A stretch of 64,000 nucleotides of DNA. It comes from Variovorax sp. 770b2 (GTDB lineage: Bacteria; Pseudomonadota; Gammaproteobacteria; Burkholderiales; Burkholderiaceae_C). The position numbers were made by a program, and so were the translations under genes. How positions within the stretch are numbered: the first letter of the stretch is position 1; each line of letters opens with the position of its first letter. Location: assembly GCF_900115685.1 (NCBI RefSeq), contig NZ_FOXJ01000007.1, forward strand, positions 1 to 64,000. Direction: 5' to 3'. Below the pieces are notes generated by a model that had not been told where the DNA came from, did not search any database, and was given only the letters and a program-made list of their open reading frames with translations. Shown here piece by piece: positions 31,069-39,295 of the stretch.

Positions 31069-31992
31069 CTACCAGGCCCGCGCCACTTCGCCGAACCCGC
31101 GCGGTGCGCGCTTTTCGTCTTCGAAGGTCACGACCTCGTAGGCATCGCTGTGCGCGAGCAGTTCGCGCAGCAGCTTGTTGTTGAGCGCATGGCCCGAGCG
31201 GAACGCGGTGTAGGCCGCGAGCAGCGGCTTGCCGATGATGTACAGATCGCCCATGGCATCGAGGATCTTGTGCTTCACGAACTCGTCGTCGTAGCGCAGG
31301 CCGCCGGCATTGAGCACCTTGGTGTCGTCCATCACGACCGCGTTGTCCAGGCCGCCACCGAGCGCGAGGCCCTTGGTGCGCATGTACTCGACGTCCTTGG
31401 TGAAACCGAAGGTGCGTGCACGCGCGATGTCGCGGCTGTACGAATCGGTGCCCAGGTCGAACTCCACGCGCTGGCCGGTGGAATTGACCACGCGGTGATC
31501 GAAGTCGATCTCGAAGCTCAGCTTGTAGCCGTGGTACGGCTCCAGGCTCGCCCATTTCTCGTTGGCGCCCTCGCCTTCGCGCACCTCGACCTTGCGGGTC
31601 ACGCGGATGAAGCGGCGCGGCGCCTTCTGCAGTTCGATGCCCGCGCTTTGCAGCAGGAACACGAAGGACGAAGCCGACCCGTCCAGGATCGGCACTTCGT
31701 CGGCGGTGATGTCGATGTAGAGGTTGTCGATTCCGAGGCCCGCACAGGCCGACATCAGGTGCTCGACCGTCTGCACCTTCGCGCCGCCGGTGGAGACCGT
31801 GGAGGCGAGGCGCGTGTCGGTGACCGCTTCGGCGGTCATGCGGATTTCAGCCGGCTCGGGCAGGTCGACGCGGCGAAACACGATGCCCGTGTCGGCCGGG
31901 GCCGGTCGCAGGGTCAGTTCCACGCGTTGCCCGCTGTGGAGCCCCACGCCCACGGCGCGGCTGATCGACTTGAGGGTTCGTTGTTGCAGCAC
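31069..31992 (-). CDS. lpxC: UDP-3-O-acyl-N-acetylglucosamine deacetylase LpxC
   Basis: The 307-residue zinc enzyme commits UDP-acyl-GlcNAc to lipid A synthesis. 'LQQRTLKSISRAVGVGLHSG' opens the protein; zinc ligands are His78 ('TVEHLMSA'), His241 and Asp245 ('KHKILDAMGD'); the catalytic His268 is in 'SGHALNNKLL'. Initiation is at a GTG: homology begins there, and TAAAAT lies 7 nt upstream without any ribosome site, so it may be leaderless. It ends the dcw cluster, 201 bp after ftsZ. Confidence 0.96.
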   Translation of the reverse strand: MLQQRTLKSISRAVGVGLHSGQRVELTLRPAPADTGIVFRRVDLPEPAEIRMTAEAVTDTRLASTVSTGGAKVQTVEHLMSACAGLGIDNLYIDITADEVPILDGSASSFVFLLQSAGIELQKAPRRFIRVTRKVEVREGEGANEKWASLEPYHGYKLSFEIDFDHRVVNSTGQRVEFDLGTDSYSRDIARARTFGFTKDVEYMRTKGLALGGGLDNAVVMDDTKVLNAGGLRYDDEFVKHKILDAMGDLYIIGKPLLAAYTAFRSGHALNNKLLRELLAHSDAYEVVTFEDEKRAPRGFGEVARAW

Positions 31993-31999
31993 GCCGGGG

Positions 32000-32005
32000 A
32001 TTTTA
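32000..32005 (-). promoter_or_regulatory. putative -10 element (TAAAAT) of lpxC
   Basis: TAAAAT followed by seven bases and GTG. If real, lpxC has its own leaderless promoter in addition to read-through from ftsZ. Confidence 0.45.
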
Positions 32006-32090
32006 GGCGCGCCACGGGCGTGACGGCCTAATCCCCTCGCTATGGCAGCGATAGACATCGGTTCTATGCAATCCCGGCGATGGACGCAAA

Positions 32091-32172
32091 GGGCACGAAG
32101 TGAACGCAGCGCCTAGAGCCAGCGGAAGTCCCTTTCAGGTCTTCCCTGTACCCCTTGCGAACCTTCGTGCCC
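32091..32172. repeat. inverted repeat between ftsZ and lpxC
   Basis: GGGCACGAAG (32091-32100) and CTTCGTGCCC (32163-32172) are perfect 10-bp arms 62 bp apart, with CGCAAAG/TGCGAA motifs flanking. The style resembles a small non-autonomous repeat common in related genomes, but only one copy is seen here. Confidence 0.5.
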
Positions 32173-32193
32173 CGAGCGTTCGGTCGCCTTCCG

Positions 32194-33402
32194 TCAGTCG
32201 GCCTGACGGCGCAGGAAAGCGGGAATTTCGAAATCGTCCATGCCACCCGACGACAGCGCATCCACCTTGGCCGCGGCCATCGTGCGGTTGGTGCGCCACA
32301 CGCTGGGAACCGCCATGCCGTCGTAGTTCGGCTGGCTGCCGCCACTCGTATGGCCCGTGCCACCCATGGTGGGCACGTTGAACGGGATGTTGTCGGTGCC
32401 GGTGCGAATGACTTCCAGCGTCGGCGCCTGGCGGCGTGCGTCGGCACGCGAGAGGCCCGTGGCCACCACGGTCACGCGCATCTCGTCGCCCAGGGCTTCG
32501 TCGTAGGCGGCGCCGTAGATCACATGCGCGTCGGGCGAGGCATAGGCACGGATGGTGTTCATCGCGAGCTTCGACTCGTTCAGCTTGAGCGAACCCTTCG
32601 ACGCCGTCACCAGCACCAGCACGCCCTTGGCGCCCGAGAGGTCGATGCCTTCGAGCAGCGGGCAGGCCACGGCCTGTTCGGCGGCGATGCGCGCGCGGTC
32701 CGGGCCCGCGGCCGCGGCCGTGCCCATCATGGCCTTGCCCGGCTCGCCCATCACGGTGCGCACGTCTTCGAAGTCGACGTTCACGCCGCCGTACTCGTTG
32801 ATGATTTCCGAGATGCCGCCCACGGCGTTCTTGAGCACGTCGTTGGCGTGCGCGAAGGCTTCGTCCTGGGTGATGTCTTCACCGAGCACGTCGAGCAGCT
32901 TCTCGTTGAGAACAACGATCAGCGAATCGACATTGGCTTCGAGTTCGGCCAGGCCGTCGTCCGCGTTCTTCATGCGGCGGCCGCCTTCCCAGTCGAAGGG
33001 CTTGGTCACCACACCCACGGTGAGGATGCCCATTTCCTTGGCGATGCGCGCGATCACCGGCGCAGCGCCGGTGCCCGTGCCGCCACCCATGCCGGCGGTG
33101 ATGAACAGCATGTGCGCGCCGTCGATGGCCGCACGGATCTCGTCCACCGCGAGTTCGGCGGCTTCACGGCCCTTGTCGGGCTTGCTGCCGGCGCCCAGGC
33201 CGCTGGTGCCCAGCTGGATGATCTTGTTCGCATTGCTGCGGGTGAGCGCTTGCGCATCGGTGTTCGCGCACACGAACTGCACGCCCTGCACACCACGCTC
33301 CATCATGTGGGCGACTGCATTGCCGCCACCGCCGCCCACACCGATCACCTTGATCTGCGTGCCTTGATTGAATTCTTCGACTTCGATCATTTCGATGGTC
33401 AT
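32194..33402 (-). CDS. ftsZ: cell division GTPase FtsZ
   Basis: The 402-residue tubulin homologue forms the Z ring. The GTP-binding loop 'ITAGMGGGTGTGAAPVIA' has GGGTGTG at residues 106-112; 'IKVIGVGGGGGNAV' and 'VDFEDVRTVM' (T7 loop) are conserved. The C-terminal peptide 'DDFEIPAFLRRQAD' is the FtsA/ZipA binding tail. AAGGAG precedes the ATG by 6 nt. A structured 55-bp inverted repeat lies between ftsA and ftsZ. Confidence 0.98.
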   Translation of the reverse strand: MTIEMIEVEEFNQGTQIKVIGVGGGGGNAVAHMMERGVQGVQFVCANTDAQALTRSNANKIIQLGTSGLGAGSKPDKGREAAELAVDEIRAAIDGAHMLFITAGMGGGTGTGAAPVIARIAKEMGILTVGVVTKPFDWEGGRRMKNADDGLAELEANVDSLIVVLNEKLLDVLGEDITQDEAFAHANDVLKNAVGGISEIINEYGGVNVDFEDVRTVMGEPGKAMMGTAAAAGPDRARIAAEQAVACPLLEGIDLSGAKGVLVLVTASKGSLKLNESKLAMNTIRAYASPDAHVIYGAAYDEALGDEMRVTVVATGLSRADARRQAPTLEVIRTGTDNIPFNVPTMGGTGHTSGGSQPNYDGMAVPSVWRTNRTMAAAKVDALSSGGMDDFEIPAFLRRQAD

Positions 33403-33467
33403 TTCTAACTCCTTGAATATTGCAGTTGCCGTTTTGTATCTATGAATAATTCTTTTGCCGTGACGTG

Positions 33468-33522
33468 TTCAACGAGAGCATCGTCACGATGGTGGACCTG
33501 TTCGTCGCCATCGCTCGTTGAA
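33468..33522 (-). repeat. compound hairpin in the ftsA-ftsZ intergenic region
   Basis: Outer arms TTCAACGAG (33468-33476) and CTCGTTGAA (33514-33522) are perfect 9-mers. Inner arms CGATGG (33487-33492) and CCATCG (33508-33513) stack directly on the outer right arm, leaving a 10-nt bulge on one side. It has no T-run. It could be an mRNA processing or stability element controlling the FtsA:FtsZ ratio. Confidence 0.5.
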
Positions 33523-33572
33523 ATGCAACGGAGGACTGCCGCGTGCGAGCCAGAGTGGGGAGTGGTTCATGG

Positions 33573-34802
33573 TCAGAAGTTCCCCACGATGAAGTCCTTG
33601 AAACGTCCGAACGCAGTCTTTACCGACCCGTTCTTCTGCGCGACCTTGAAGCCGCGCATGCGTGCGAAGCGCGCCTCTTCGAGAAGACCCATCACCGTAG
33701 CCGCACGGGGCTGCGCCACCATGTCGGACAACGCGCTCGAATACTTCGGAATGCCCCGGCGCACGGGCTTCAGGAAGATGTCTTCCCCCAGCTCGACCAT
33801 GCCGGGCATCACCGCGCTGCCGCCGGTGAGCACCACGCCCGAAGAGAGCACCTCTTCGTAGCCCGATTCCCGCACCACCTGCTGCACGAGCGAGAAGATC
33901 TCCTCGATGCGCGGCTCGATCACGCCGGCCAGCGCCTGCTTGCTCAGCATGCGCGGGCCGCGGTCGCCCAGGCCCGGCACTTCCACTTGCTGGTCGGGGT
34001 CGGCCAAGAGTTGCTTGGCATAGCCGCTCTCGACCTTGATGTCTTCCGCGTCCTTGGTGGGCGTGCGCAGCGCCATCGCGATGTCGCTGGTGATGAGGTC
34101 GCCCGCGATCGGGATCACCGCCGTGTGGCGGATCGCGCCGTTGGTGAAGATCGCCACGTCGGTCGTGCCCGCGCCGATGTCCACCAGCACCACGCCCAGT
34201 TCGCGCTCGTCCTCGGTCAGCACCGCCTGGCTGGAGGCCAGCGGGTTCAGCATCAGCTGGTCCACTTCCAGGCCGCAGCGGCGCACGCACTTGATGATGT
34301 TCTCGGCCGCGCTCTGCGCGCCGGTCACGATGTGCACCTTGGCTTCCAGGCGCATGCCGCTCATGCCGATCGGCTCCTTCACGTCCTGGCCGTCGATCAC
34401 GAACTCCTGCGGCTCCACCAGCAGCAAGCGCTGGTCGCTGGAGATGTTGATCGCGCGCGCGGTCTCCACCACGCGGGCCACGTCGGCGGGCGTCACTTCC
34501 TTGTCCTTCACCGCCACCATGCCGCTCGAATTGATGCCGCGGATGTGGCTGCCGGTGATGCCGGTGTAGACACGGCTGATCTTGCAGTCGGCCATGAGCT
34601 CGGCCTCCTTGAGCGCCTGCTGGATGCTCTGCACCGTGGCGTCGATGTTCACCACCACGCCGCGCTTCAGGCCATTGCTCGGCGCAATGCCGAGCCCGGC
34701 GAGCTTGAGCTCGCCGCCGGGCAGCACCTCGGCCACGACCACCATCACTTTGGCGGTGCCGATGTCCAGTCCTACGACCAGGTCTTTGTATTCTTTGGGC
34801 AT
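33573..34802 (-). CDS. ftsA: cell division actin-like protein FtsA
   Basis: The 409-residue actin-fold ATPase anchors FtsZ to the membrane. 'KDLVVGLDIGTAKVMVVVAEV' is phosphate loop 1; 'LGVVLVDIGAGTTDVAIF' is phosphate loop 2; 'SSGVVLTGGSAVMPGMVELG' is the adenosine motif. The C-terminal amphipathic helix is 'GRFKDFIVGNF'. It starts 30 bp after ftsQ and ends 170 bp before ftsZ, the largest gap within the late division genes. Confidence 0.97.
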   Translation of the reverse strand: MPKEYKDLVVGLDIGTAKVMVVVAEVLPGGELKLAGLGIAPSNGLKRGVVVNIDATVQSIQQALKEAELMADCKISRVYTGITGSHIRGINSSGMVAVKDKEVTPADVARVVETARAINISSDQRLLLVEPQEFVIDGQDVKEPIGMSGMRLEAKVHIVTGAQSAAENIIKCVRRCGLEVDQLMLNPLASSQAVLTEDERELGVVLVDIGAGTTDVAIFTNGAIRHTAVIPIAGDLITSDIAMALRTPTKDAEDIKVESGYAKQLLADPDQQVEVPGLGDRGPRMLSKQALAGVIEPRIEEIFSLVQQVVRESGYEEVLSSGVVLTGGSAVMPGMVELGEDIFLKPVRRGIPKYSSALSDMVAQPRAATVMGLLEEARFARMRGFKVAQKNGSVKTAFGRFKDFIVGNF

Positions 34803-34832
34803 TGAGATATGTCCTCGATTTCTCGCTGTGCG

Positions 34833-35621
34833 CTACTTGATTCTTCTTGGGGTCTCGGGCGAGACCGTGGTGACGCCGCGCAGCCGCAATGCATACGCGT
34901 CGTTGTGGCGCAGATCGGCGCCTTCGACGTCGGCCACCGTGCGGTGGTACTGGCCCGCGACCTGGGTCACGGTCTTCAGGAAGCGCTGCAGCCTGGCCGA
35001 CACCTCTTCGCTCTGCCCGCGCCCCAGCTCGATCTGCGCGCCGCTGTCCAGCACCACCTTCCAACTGCCGCGGCTGGACAGCGTGAGCTCGTCGATGCCG
35101 AAGTCGTAGGGCTGGAACTGCGGCGCAAGCACGCGGTACATGCCCAGCACCTGCCCGGCCTGCTCGATCGGACCGTCCAGGCGCGGCAGGTTCTCGTCCA
35201 CCTCGGCCACGTTGGCTTCGAACACGTCGCCGAAGCCGTTGATCAGCTTGGAGCCCGCCTCGTCGCCCCAGCTGGCCACGGGCACCTGCTCGGTCAGCGT
35301 CACGCGCAGCTTGTTCGGGAACTCGCGCCGCACCACCGCGCTGCGCACCCAGGGCACCGCCTCGAAGGCGGTGCGCGCACGCGCGAGATCGATGGTGAAG
35401 AAGTTGCCCGAGAGCTGCGGCGCCACGTTGGCGCGCAGCGTGACCGCGTTGTTGTGCGTGACCTCGCCGTCCACCTTGATCCCCGCGAGCGGGAAGAAAG
35501 GCTGGCGCAGCACCCACCACGCGCCCGCGGCAAGCAGCATGAGCGCCACCGCCACGAACGCGAGGTTCGCCACGATGTTCATGAGCTTGACGTCGAAGGG
35601 CGCGGGGATGCTGTCGGCCAT
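34833..35621 (-). CDS. ftsQ: cell division protein FtsQ
   Basis: The 262-residue bitopic protein has a short cytoplasmic tail, a membrane helix (about 17-38, 'IVANLAFVAVALMLLAAGAW'), a POTRA domain beginning 'PLAGIKVDGEVTHNN', and the beta domain with 'VRREFPNKLRVTLTEQVPVA'. It links FtsA/FtsZ to FtsBL in the divisome. The ATG is two bases after the ddl stop, so it is translationally coupled. Confidence 0.94.
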   Translation of the reverse strand: MADSIPAPFDVKLMNIVANLAFVAVALMLLAAGAWWVLRQPFFPLAGIKVDGEVTHNNAVTLRANVAPQLSGNFFTIDLARARTAFEAVPWVRSAVVRREFPNKLRVTLTEQVPVASWGDEAGSKLINGFGDVFEANVAEVDENLPRLDGPIEQAGQVLGMYRVLAPQFQPYDFGIDELTLSSRGSWKVVLDSGAQIELGRGQSEEVSARLQRFLKTVTQVAGQYHRTVADVEGADLRHNDAYALRLRGVTTVSPETPRRIK

Positions 35622-35623
35622 GG

Positions 35624-36595
35624 CTATTGCGCGCCTCCCTTTGCATCCAGCGAGGCGGAGGCCAGCACGCGCAGGCACAGCTCTTCGTAAGGAATGCCGG
35701 CCGCGCGCGCGGACATCGGCACCAGCGAATGGCTGGTCATGCCGGGCGAGGTGTTCATCTCGAGCAGGAAGGGCTTGCGGTCGCTGGCGCGGATCATCAC
35801 GTCGGCGCGGCCCCAGCCGCGGCAGCCGAGCGTGTGGTACGCGGCCAGCGTGATGCGCTGGATCTCGTGCTCCTCGTCGGCCGGCAGGCCGCTCGGGCAC
35901 TGGTACTTCACGTCGTCGGTGAAGTACTTGTTCTGGTAGTCGTAGGCGCCCTCGGGGGCGGCGATGCGCACCACCGGGAGCGCGCGCGCGTCGAGCCCCT
36001 GGCCGAGCACGGCACAGGTCACTTCCTCGCCTTCGATGAACTCCTCGCAGAGCACGTCGGCGTCGTATTTCGCGGAGAGCGTGACGGCGTCCTGCATCTG
36101 CGAATACCCCTCCACCTTCGTCACGCCGATGGACGAGCCCTCGCGCGGCGGCTTCACGATCAGCGGCAGGCCCAGCACGTCGGGCACCACCATGACCTGC
36201 TCGCGGCTTTGCTGGTCGAAGGCCAGGCGCACGTACTTGGGCGTGGGCAGGCCGTCGGCCTGCCAGATGCGCTTGGTCATGACCTTGTCCATCGCCACGC
36301 TCGATGCCATGACGCCAGAGCCGGTGTAGGGAATGCCCAGCAGCTCGAGCGCGCCCTGCACCGTGCCGTCTTCGCCGTGGCGACCGTGCAGCGCAACGAA
36401 GCAGAGCGCAAAGCCTTCGCGTTTCAGTTCGACCAGTTCGCGCTCGGACGGATCGAAGGCATGCGCATCGACGCCGCGCGAACGCAGCGCTTCGAGCACG
36501 CCGGTGCCCGACATCAGCGAGACCTCGCGTTCGGCCGAACTGCCGCCGAACAGCACGGCGACCTTGCCGAAGAGTTTTGGATCCTGAAGGCTCAC
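35624..36595 (-). CDS. ddl: D-alanine--D-alanine ligase
   Basis: The 323-residue ATP-grasp ligase makes the D-Ala-D-Ala dipeptide added by MurF. 'VAVLFGGSSAEREVSLMSG', 'GRHGEDGTVQGALELLGIPYTGSG', 'VKPPREGSSIGV' and 'LLEMNTSPGMTSHSLVP' are the family blocks. It starts with GTG, overlapping the murC stop (GTGA). It corresponds to ddlB of the dcw cluster. Confidence 0.96.
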   Translation of the reverse strand: MSLQDPKLFGKVAVLFGGSSAEREVSLMSGTGVLEALRSRGVDAHAFDPSERELVELKREGFALCFVALHGRHGEDGTVQGALELLGIPYTGSGVMASSVAMDKVMTKRIWQADGLPTPKYVRLAFDQQSREQVMVVPDVLGLPLIVKPPREGSSIGVTKVEGYSQMQDAVTLSAKYDADVLCEEFIEGEEVTCAVLGQGLDARALPVVRIAAPEGAYDYQNKYFTDDVKYQCPSGLPADEEHEIQRITLAAYHTLGCRGWGRADVMIRASDRKPFLLEMNTSPGMTSHSLVPMSARAAGIPYEELCLRVLASASLDAKGGAQ

Positions 36596-38073
36596 GATGC
36601 CCTCCCCTTGCGCGAGGCGCGCTGCGATGTTGTTGACGATGGTGCGGCAGTCGATGCCGCTGCCGGTGCGGCCGCGCCGCCGAGCTCGACCACCTTGCCC
36701 GGCACCGCGCCGATGGAGCCTGCGCCCATGGACAGCACGACGTCGCCCGCACGGGCGTTGTCCAGGATGGCCTGCGGCATGGCCACGATGTCGTCGACGA
36801 ACACGGGCTCGACCTTGCCGGCCACGCGCAGCGCGCGCGCCAGCGTGCGGCCGTCGGCCGCCACGATGGGCGCCTCGCCCGCGGCATAGACCTCGCCGAG
36901 CAGCACCGAATCGGCCGTGCCGATGACCTTCACGAAGTCCTCGAAGCAGTCGCGGGTGCGGGTGTAGCGGTGCGGCTGGAAGGCCAGCACCAGCCGGCGG
37001 CCCGGGAACGCGCCGCGCGCGGCGGCAATGGTGGCCGCCATCTCGACCGGGTGGTGGCCGTAGTCGTCGATCACGGTGAAGCTGCCCGCATCGCCCGGCA
37101 CGCGCACTTCGCCGTAGCTCTGGAAGCGGCGGCCCACGCCCTTGAAACCGGCCAGGCCGCGTTGCACCGCCTCGTCGGGAATGCCCAGCTCCACGGCCAC
37201 CGCGATCACCGACAGCGCATTGCGCACGTTGTGCTCACCGGGCAGGTTCAGCACGATGGGCAGGTCCGGCAGCGTCACGCCGTTGCGGCGCTGCGCGGTG
37301 AAATGCATCTGGCCGCCGACGGCGCGCACGTCGATCGCGCGCACCTGCGCGTCCTCGCCGAAGCCGTAGCTGGTGACTGGGCAGGTGACGTCGGCCACGA
37401 TGTCGCGCACCGCCGGATCGTCGGTGCAGAGAATGGCCACGCCGTAGAACGGCATGCGGTGCAGGAAGTCGACGAAGGCCTTCTTGAGCTTCGCGAAGTC
37501 GTGCCCGTAGGTCTCCATGTGGTCGGCGTCGATGTTCGTGACCACCGCCATCACGGGCAGCAGGTTCAGGAACGAGGCGTCCGACTCGTCGGCCTCCACC
37601 ACGATGTAGTCGCCGCTGCCCAGTTGCGCGTTCGCGCCGGCGCTGTTCAGGCGCCCGCCGATCACGAAGGTCGGGTCGAGCCCCGCCGCGTCGAGCACGC
37701 TCGCCACGAGGCTGGTGGTGGTGGTCTTGCCATGCGTGCCGGCGATCGCGATGCCTTGCTTCAAGCGCATCAGCTCGGCCAGCATCAGCGCGCGCGGCAC
37801 GACCGGAATGCGCTTCTCGCGCGCGGCCAGCACCTCGGGGTTGTCCGACTGCACCGCGGTGGAGGTGACGACCGCGTCGGCGCCGTCGATGTGCGCGGCC
37901 GCATGGCCCACGAAGGTGCCGATGCCCAGGCCCGCGAGCCGGCGCAGCGTGGCGCTGTCGGACAAATCGGAGCCGGTGATCCTGTAGCCCAGGTTGAGCA
38001 GCACCTCGGCGATGCCGCTCATGCCCGAGCCGCCGACGCCGACGAAATGAATATGGCGGATCGCATGCTTCAT
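36592..38073 (-). CDS. murC: UDP-N-acetylmuramate--L-alanine ligase
   Basis: The 493-residue Mur ligase adds L-Ala to UDP-MurNAc. 'MKHAIRHIHFVGVGGSGMSG' is the UDP-binding loop, 'IAIAGTHGKTTTTSLVA' (about 109-121) the P-loop, 'VVEADESDASFLNLLP' and 'VIDDYGHHPVEM' the middle and C-terminal motifs. The last ~30 residues are a Ala/Ser/Thr/Arg-rich tail beyond the usual end. A dispersed repeat separates it from murG upstream. Confidence 0.96.
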   Translation of the reverse strand: MKHAIRHIHFVGVGGSGMSGIAEVLLNLGYRITGSDLSDSATLRRLAGLGIGTFVGHAAAHIDGADAVVTSTAVQSDNPEVLAAREKRIPVVPRALMLAELMRLKQGIAIAGTHGKTTTTSLVASVLDAAGLDPTFVIGGRLNSAGANAQLGSGDYIVVEADESDASFLNLLPVMAVVTNIDADHMETYGHDFAKLKKAFVDFLHRMPFYGVAILCTDDPAVRDIVADVTCPVTSYGFGEDAQVRAIDVRAVGGQMHFTAQRRNGVTLPDLPIVLNLPGEHNVRNALSVIAVAVELGIPDEAVQRGLAGFKGVGRRFQSYGEVRVPGDAGSFTVIDDYGHHPVEMAATIAAARGAFPGRRLVLAFQPHRYTRTRDCFEDFVKVIGTADSVLLGEVYAAGEAPIVAADGRTLARALRVAGKVEPVFVDDIVAMPQAILDNARAGDVVLSMGAGSIGAVPGKVVELGGAAAPAAASTAAPSSTTSQRASRKGRAS

Positions 38074-38135
38074 ACGCGGCCTCCATTCATCGGCGATGAG
38101 AATTGCGTGGCGAGCGCAGCGAGGCCCGTTCGTGA

Positions 38136-38227
38136 GACACCGCGGAACCGGCTTTGCCGGGCCGGTGGTGTCGCCCCCGGCGAGGGGGTTGGCGAAGCGA
38201 CACGAAGTGCGCGAAGACTGGGGGAGT
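38136..38227 (+). repeat. dispersed three-hairpin intergenic repeat, copy D
   Basis: Near-consensus copy: GGAACCGGCTTTGCCGGGCC, TCGCCCCCGGCGAGGGGGTT, GCGACACGAAGTGCGCG and CTGGGGGAG. It lies inside the dcw operon between murG and murC and ends 3 bp from the murG stop codon. Confidence 0.92.
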
Positions 38228-38230
38228 GCG

Positions 38231-39295
38231 TCATCTTGCAAGCTCCTCGCAAGCGCGGACCACCGCTTCCACGGCTTCGGTCTTCTGCATGGTCTTGGCC
38301 TTGGCGGCCTTCTCGATCAGCGCGGGGCGCTCGGTTTTCTGTAGCAAATCAGCCAGCAATTCAGGAGTGAGGTCGGCCTGCTGCACCAGCCAGCCGCCGC
38401 CCGCGTCCACGAGGAAGCGCGCGTTGGTGGTCTGGTGGTCGTCGACCGCCGAGGGGAAAGGCACGAACAGCGCTGCTGCGCCGACGGCCGCGATTTCTGT
38501 GACGGTGCTGGCACCGGCGCGCGCGACGATGATGTCCGCGTCGGCATAGGCCTGCGCGGTGTCTTCGATGAACGGCGTGAGTTCGCCTTCGACGCCCGCG
38601 GCCGTGTAGTTGGCGCGCAGCTCGTCGATCTGCTTGCTGCCGCTCTGGTGCAGCACCTGCGGGCGCGTGGCCGGCTCGATGCGGGCCAGCGCCTGCGGCA
38701 CCACGGTGTTGAGGCCGCGCGCGCCGAGGCTGCCGCCCACGACGAGCAGCTTGAGCGGACCGGTGCGGCCCGCGAAACGCGTGGCCGGATCGGGCTGCGA
38801 CGTGAACGCCGCGCGCAGCGGGTTGCCCACCCATTGCGCCTTCTTCAGCACATTGGGGAAGGCGGTGAACACGCGGTCGGCCACGCCCGCCAGCACCTTG
38901 TTGGCCAGGCCCGCGACCGAGTTCTGCTCGTGCAGCACCAGCGGCTTGTTGAGCAGCACGCCCATCATTCCGCCCGGAAAGGTGATGTAGCCGCCCAGGC
39001 CCACCAGCACGTCGGGCTTCACGCGGCGCACCACGCGAAAGCTCTGCCAGAAGGCGCGCAGCAGCTTCAACGGCAGCAGGAGCAATGTGAGCGGGCCCTT
39101 GCCGCGCACGCCGCCGAACTGCACCGGCTCGAACGCGAAGCCACGCGGCGGCACGAGCTTTTCTTCCATGCTGCCGGGCGCGCCCAGCCAGTGCACGCGC
39201 CAGCCGCGCTCGCGCAAGGCCTCGGCCACGGCAAGGCCCGGGAAGATGTGGCCGCCGGTGCCGCCGGCCATGACGAGTGCGGTGCGCCCAGTCAT
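38231..39295 (-). CDS. murG: lipid II synthase MurG (GlcNAc transferase)
   Basis: The 354-residue GT-B enzyme transfers GlcNAc to lipid I on the inner membrane face. 'ALVMAGGTGGHIFPGLAVA', 'GGVRGKG', 'GLGGYITFPGG', 'LHEQNSVAGLANK', 'LLVVGGSLGARGLN' and 'ARAGASTVTEIAA' are the G-loops and UDP-GlcNAc site. The ATG overlaps the ftsW stop (ATGA). The gap to murC holds a dispersed repeat, the only large interruption among the mur genes. Confidence 0.97.
   Translation of the reverse strand: MTGRTALVMAGGTGGHIFPGLAVAEALRERGWRVHWLGAPGSMEEKLVPPRGFAFEPVQFGGVRGKGPLTLLLLPLKLLRAFWQSFRVVRRVKPDVLVGLGGYITFPGGMMGVLLNKPLVLHEQNSVAGLANKVLAGVADRVFTAFPNVLKKAQWVGNPLRAAFTSQPDPATRFAGRTGPLKLLVVGGSLGARGLNTVVPQALARIEPATRPQVLHQSGSKQIDELRANYTAAGVEGELTPFIEDTAQAYADADIIVARAGASTVTEIAAVGAAALFVPFPSAVDDHQTTNARFLVDAGGGWLVQQADLTPELLADLLQKTERPALIEKAAKAKTMQKTEAVEAVVRACEELAR

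Noticed and set aside
36592..36690. C-terminal extension of MurC considered as a frameshifted fusion
   Set aside because: The frame is continuous to a TGA overlapping the ddl GTG start. The tail is low complexity but consistent with a normal coupled junction.
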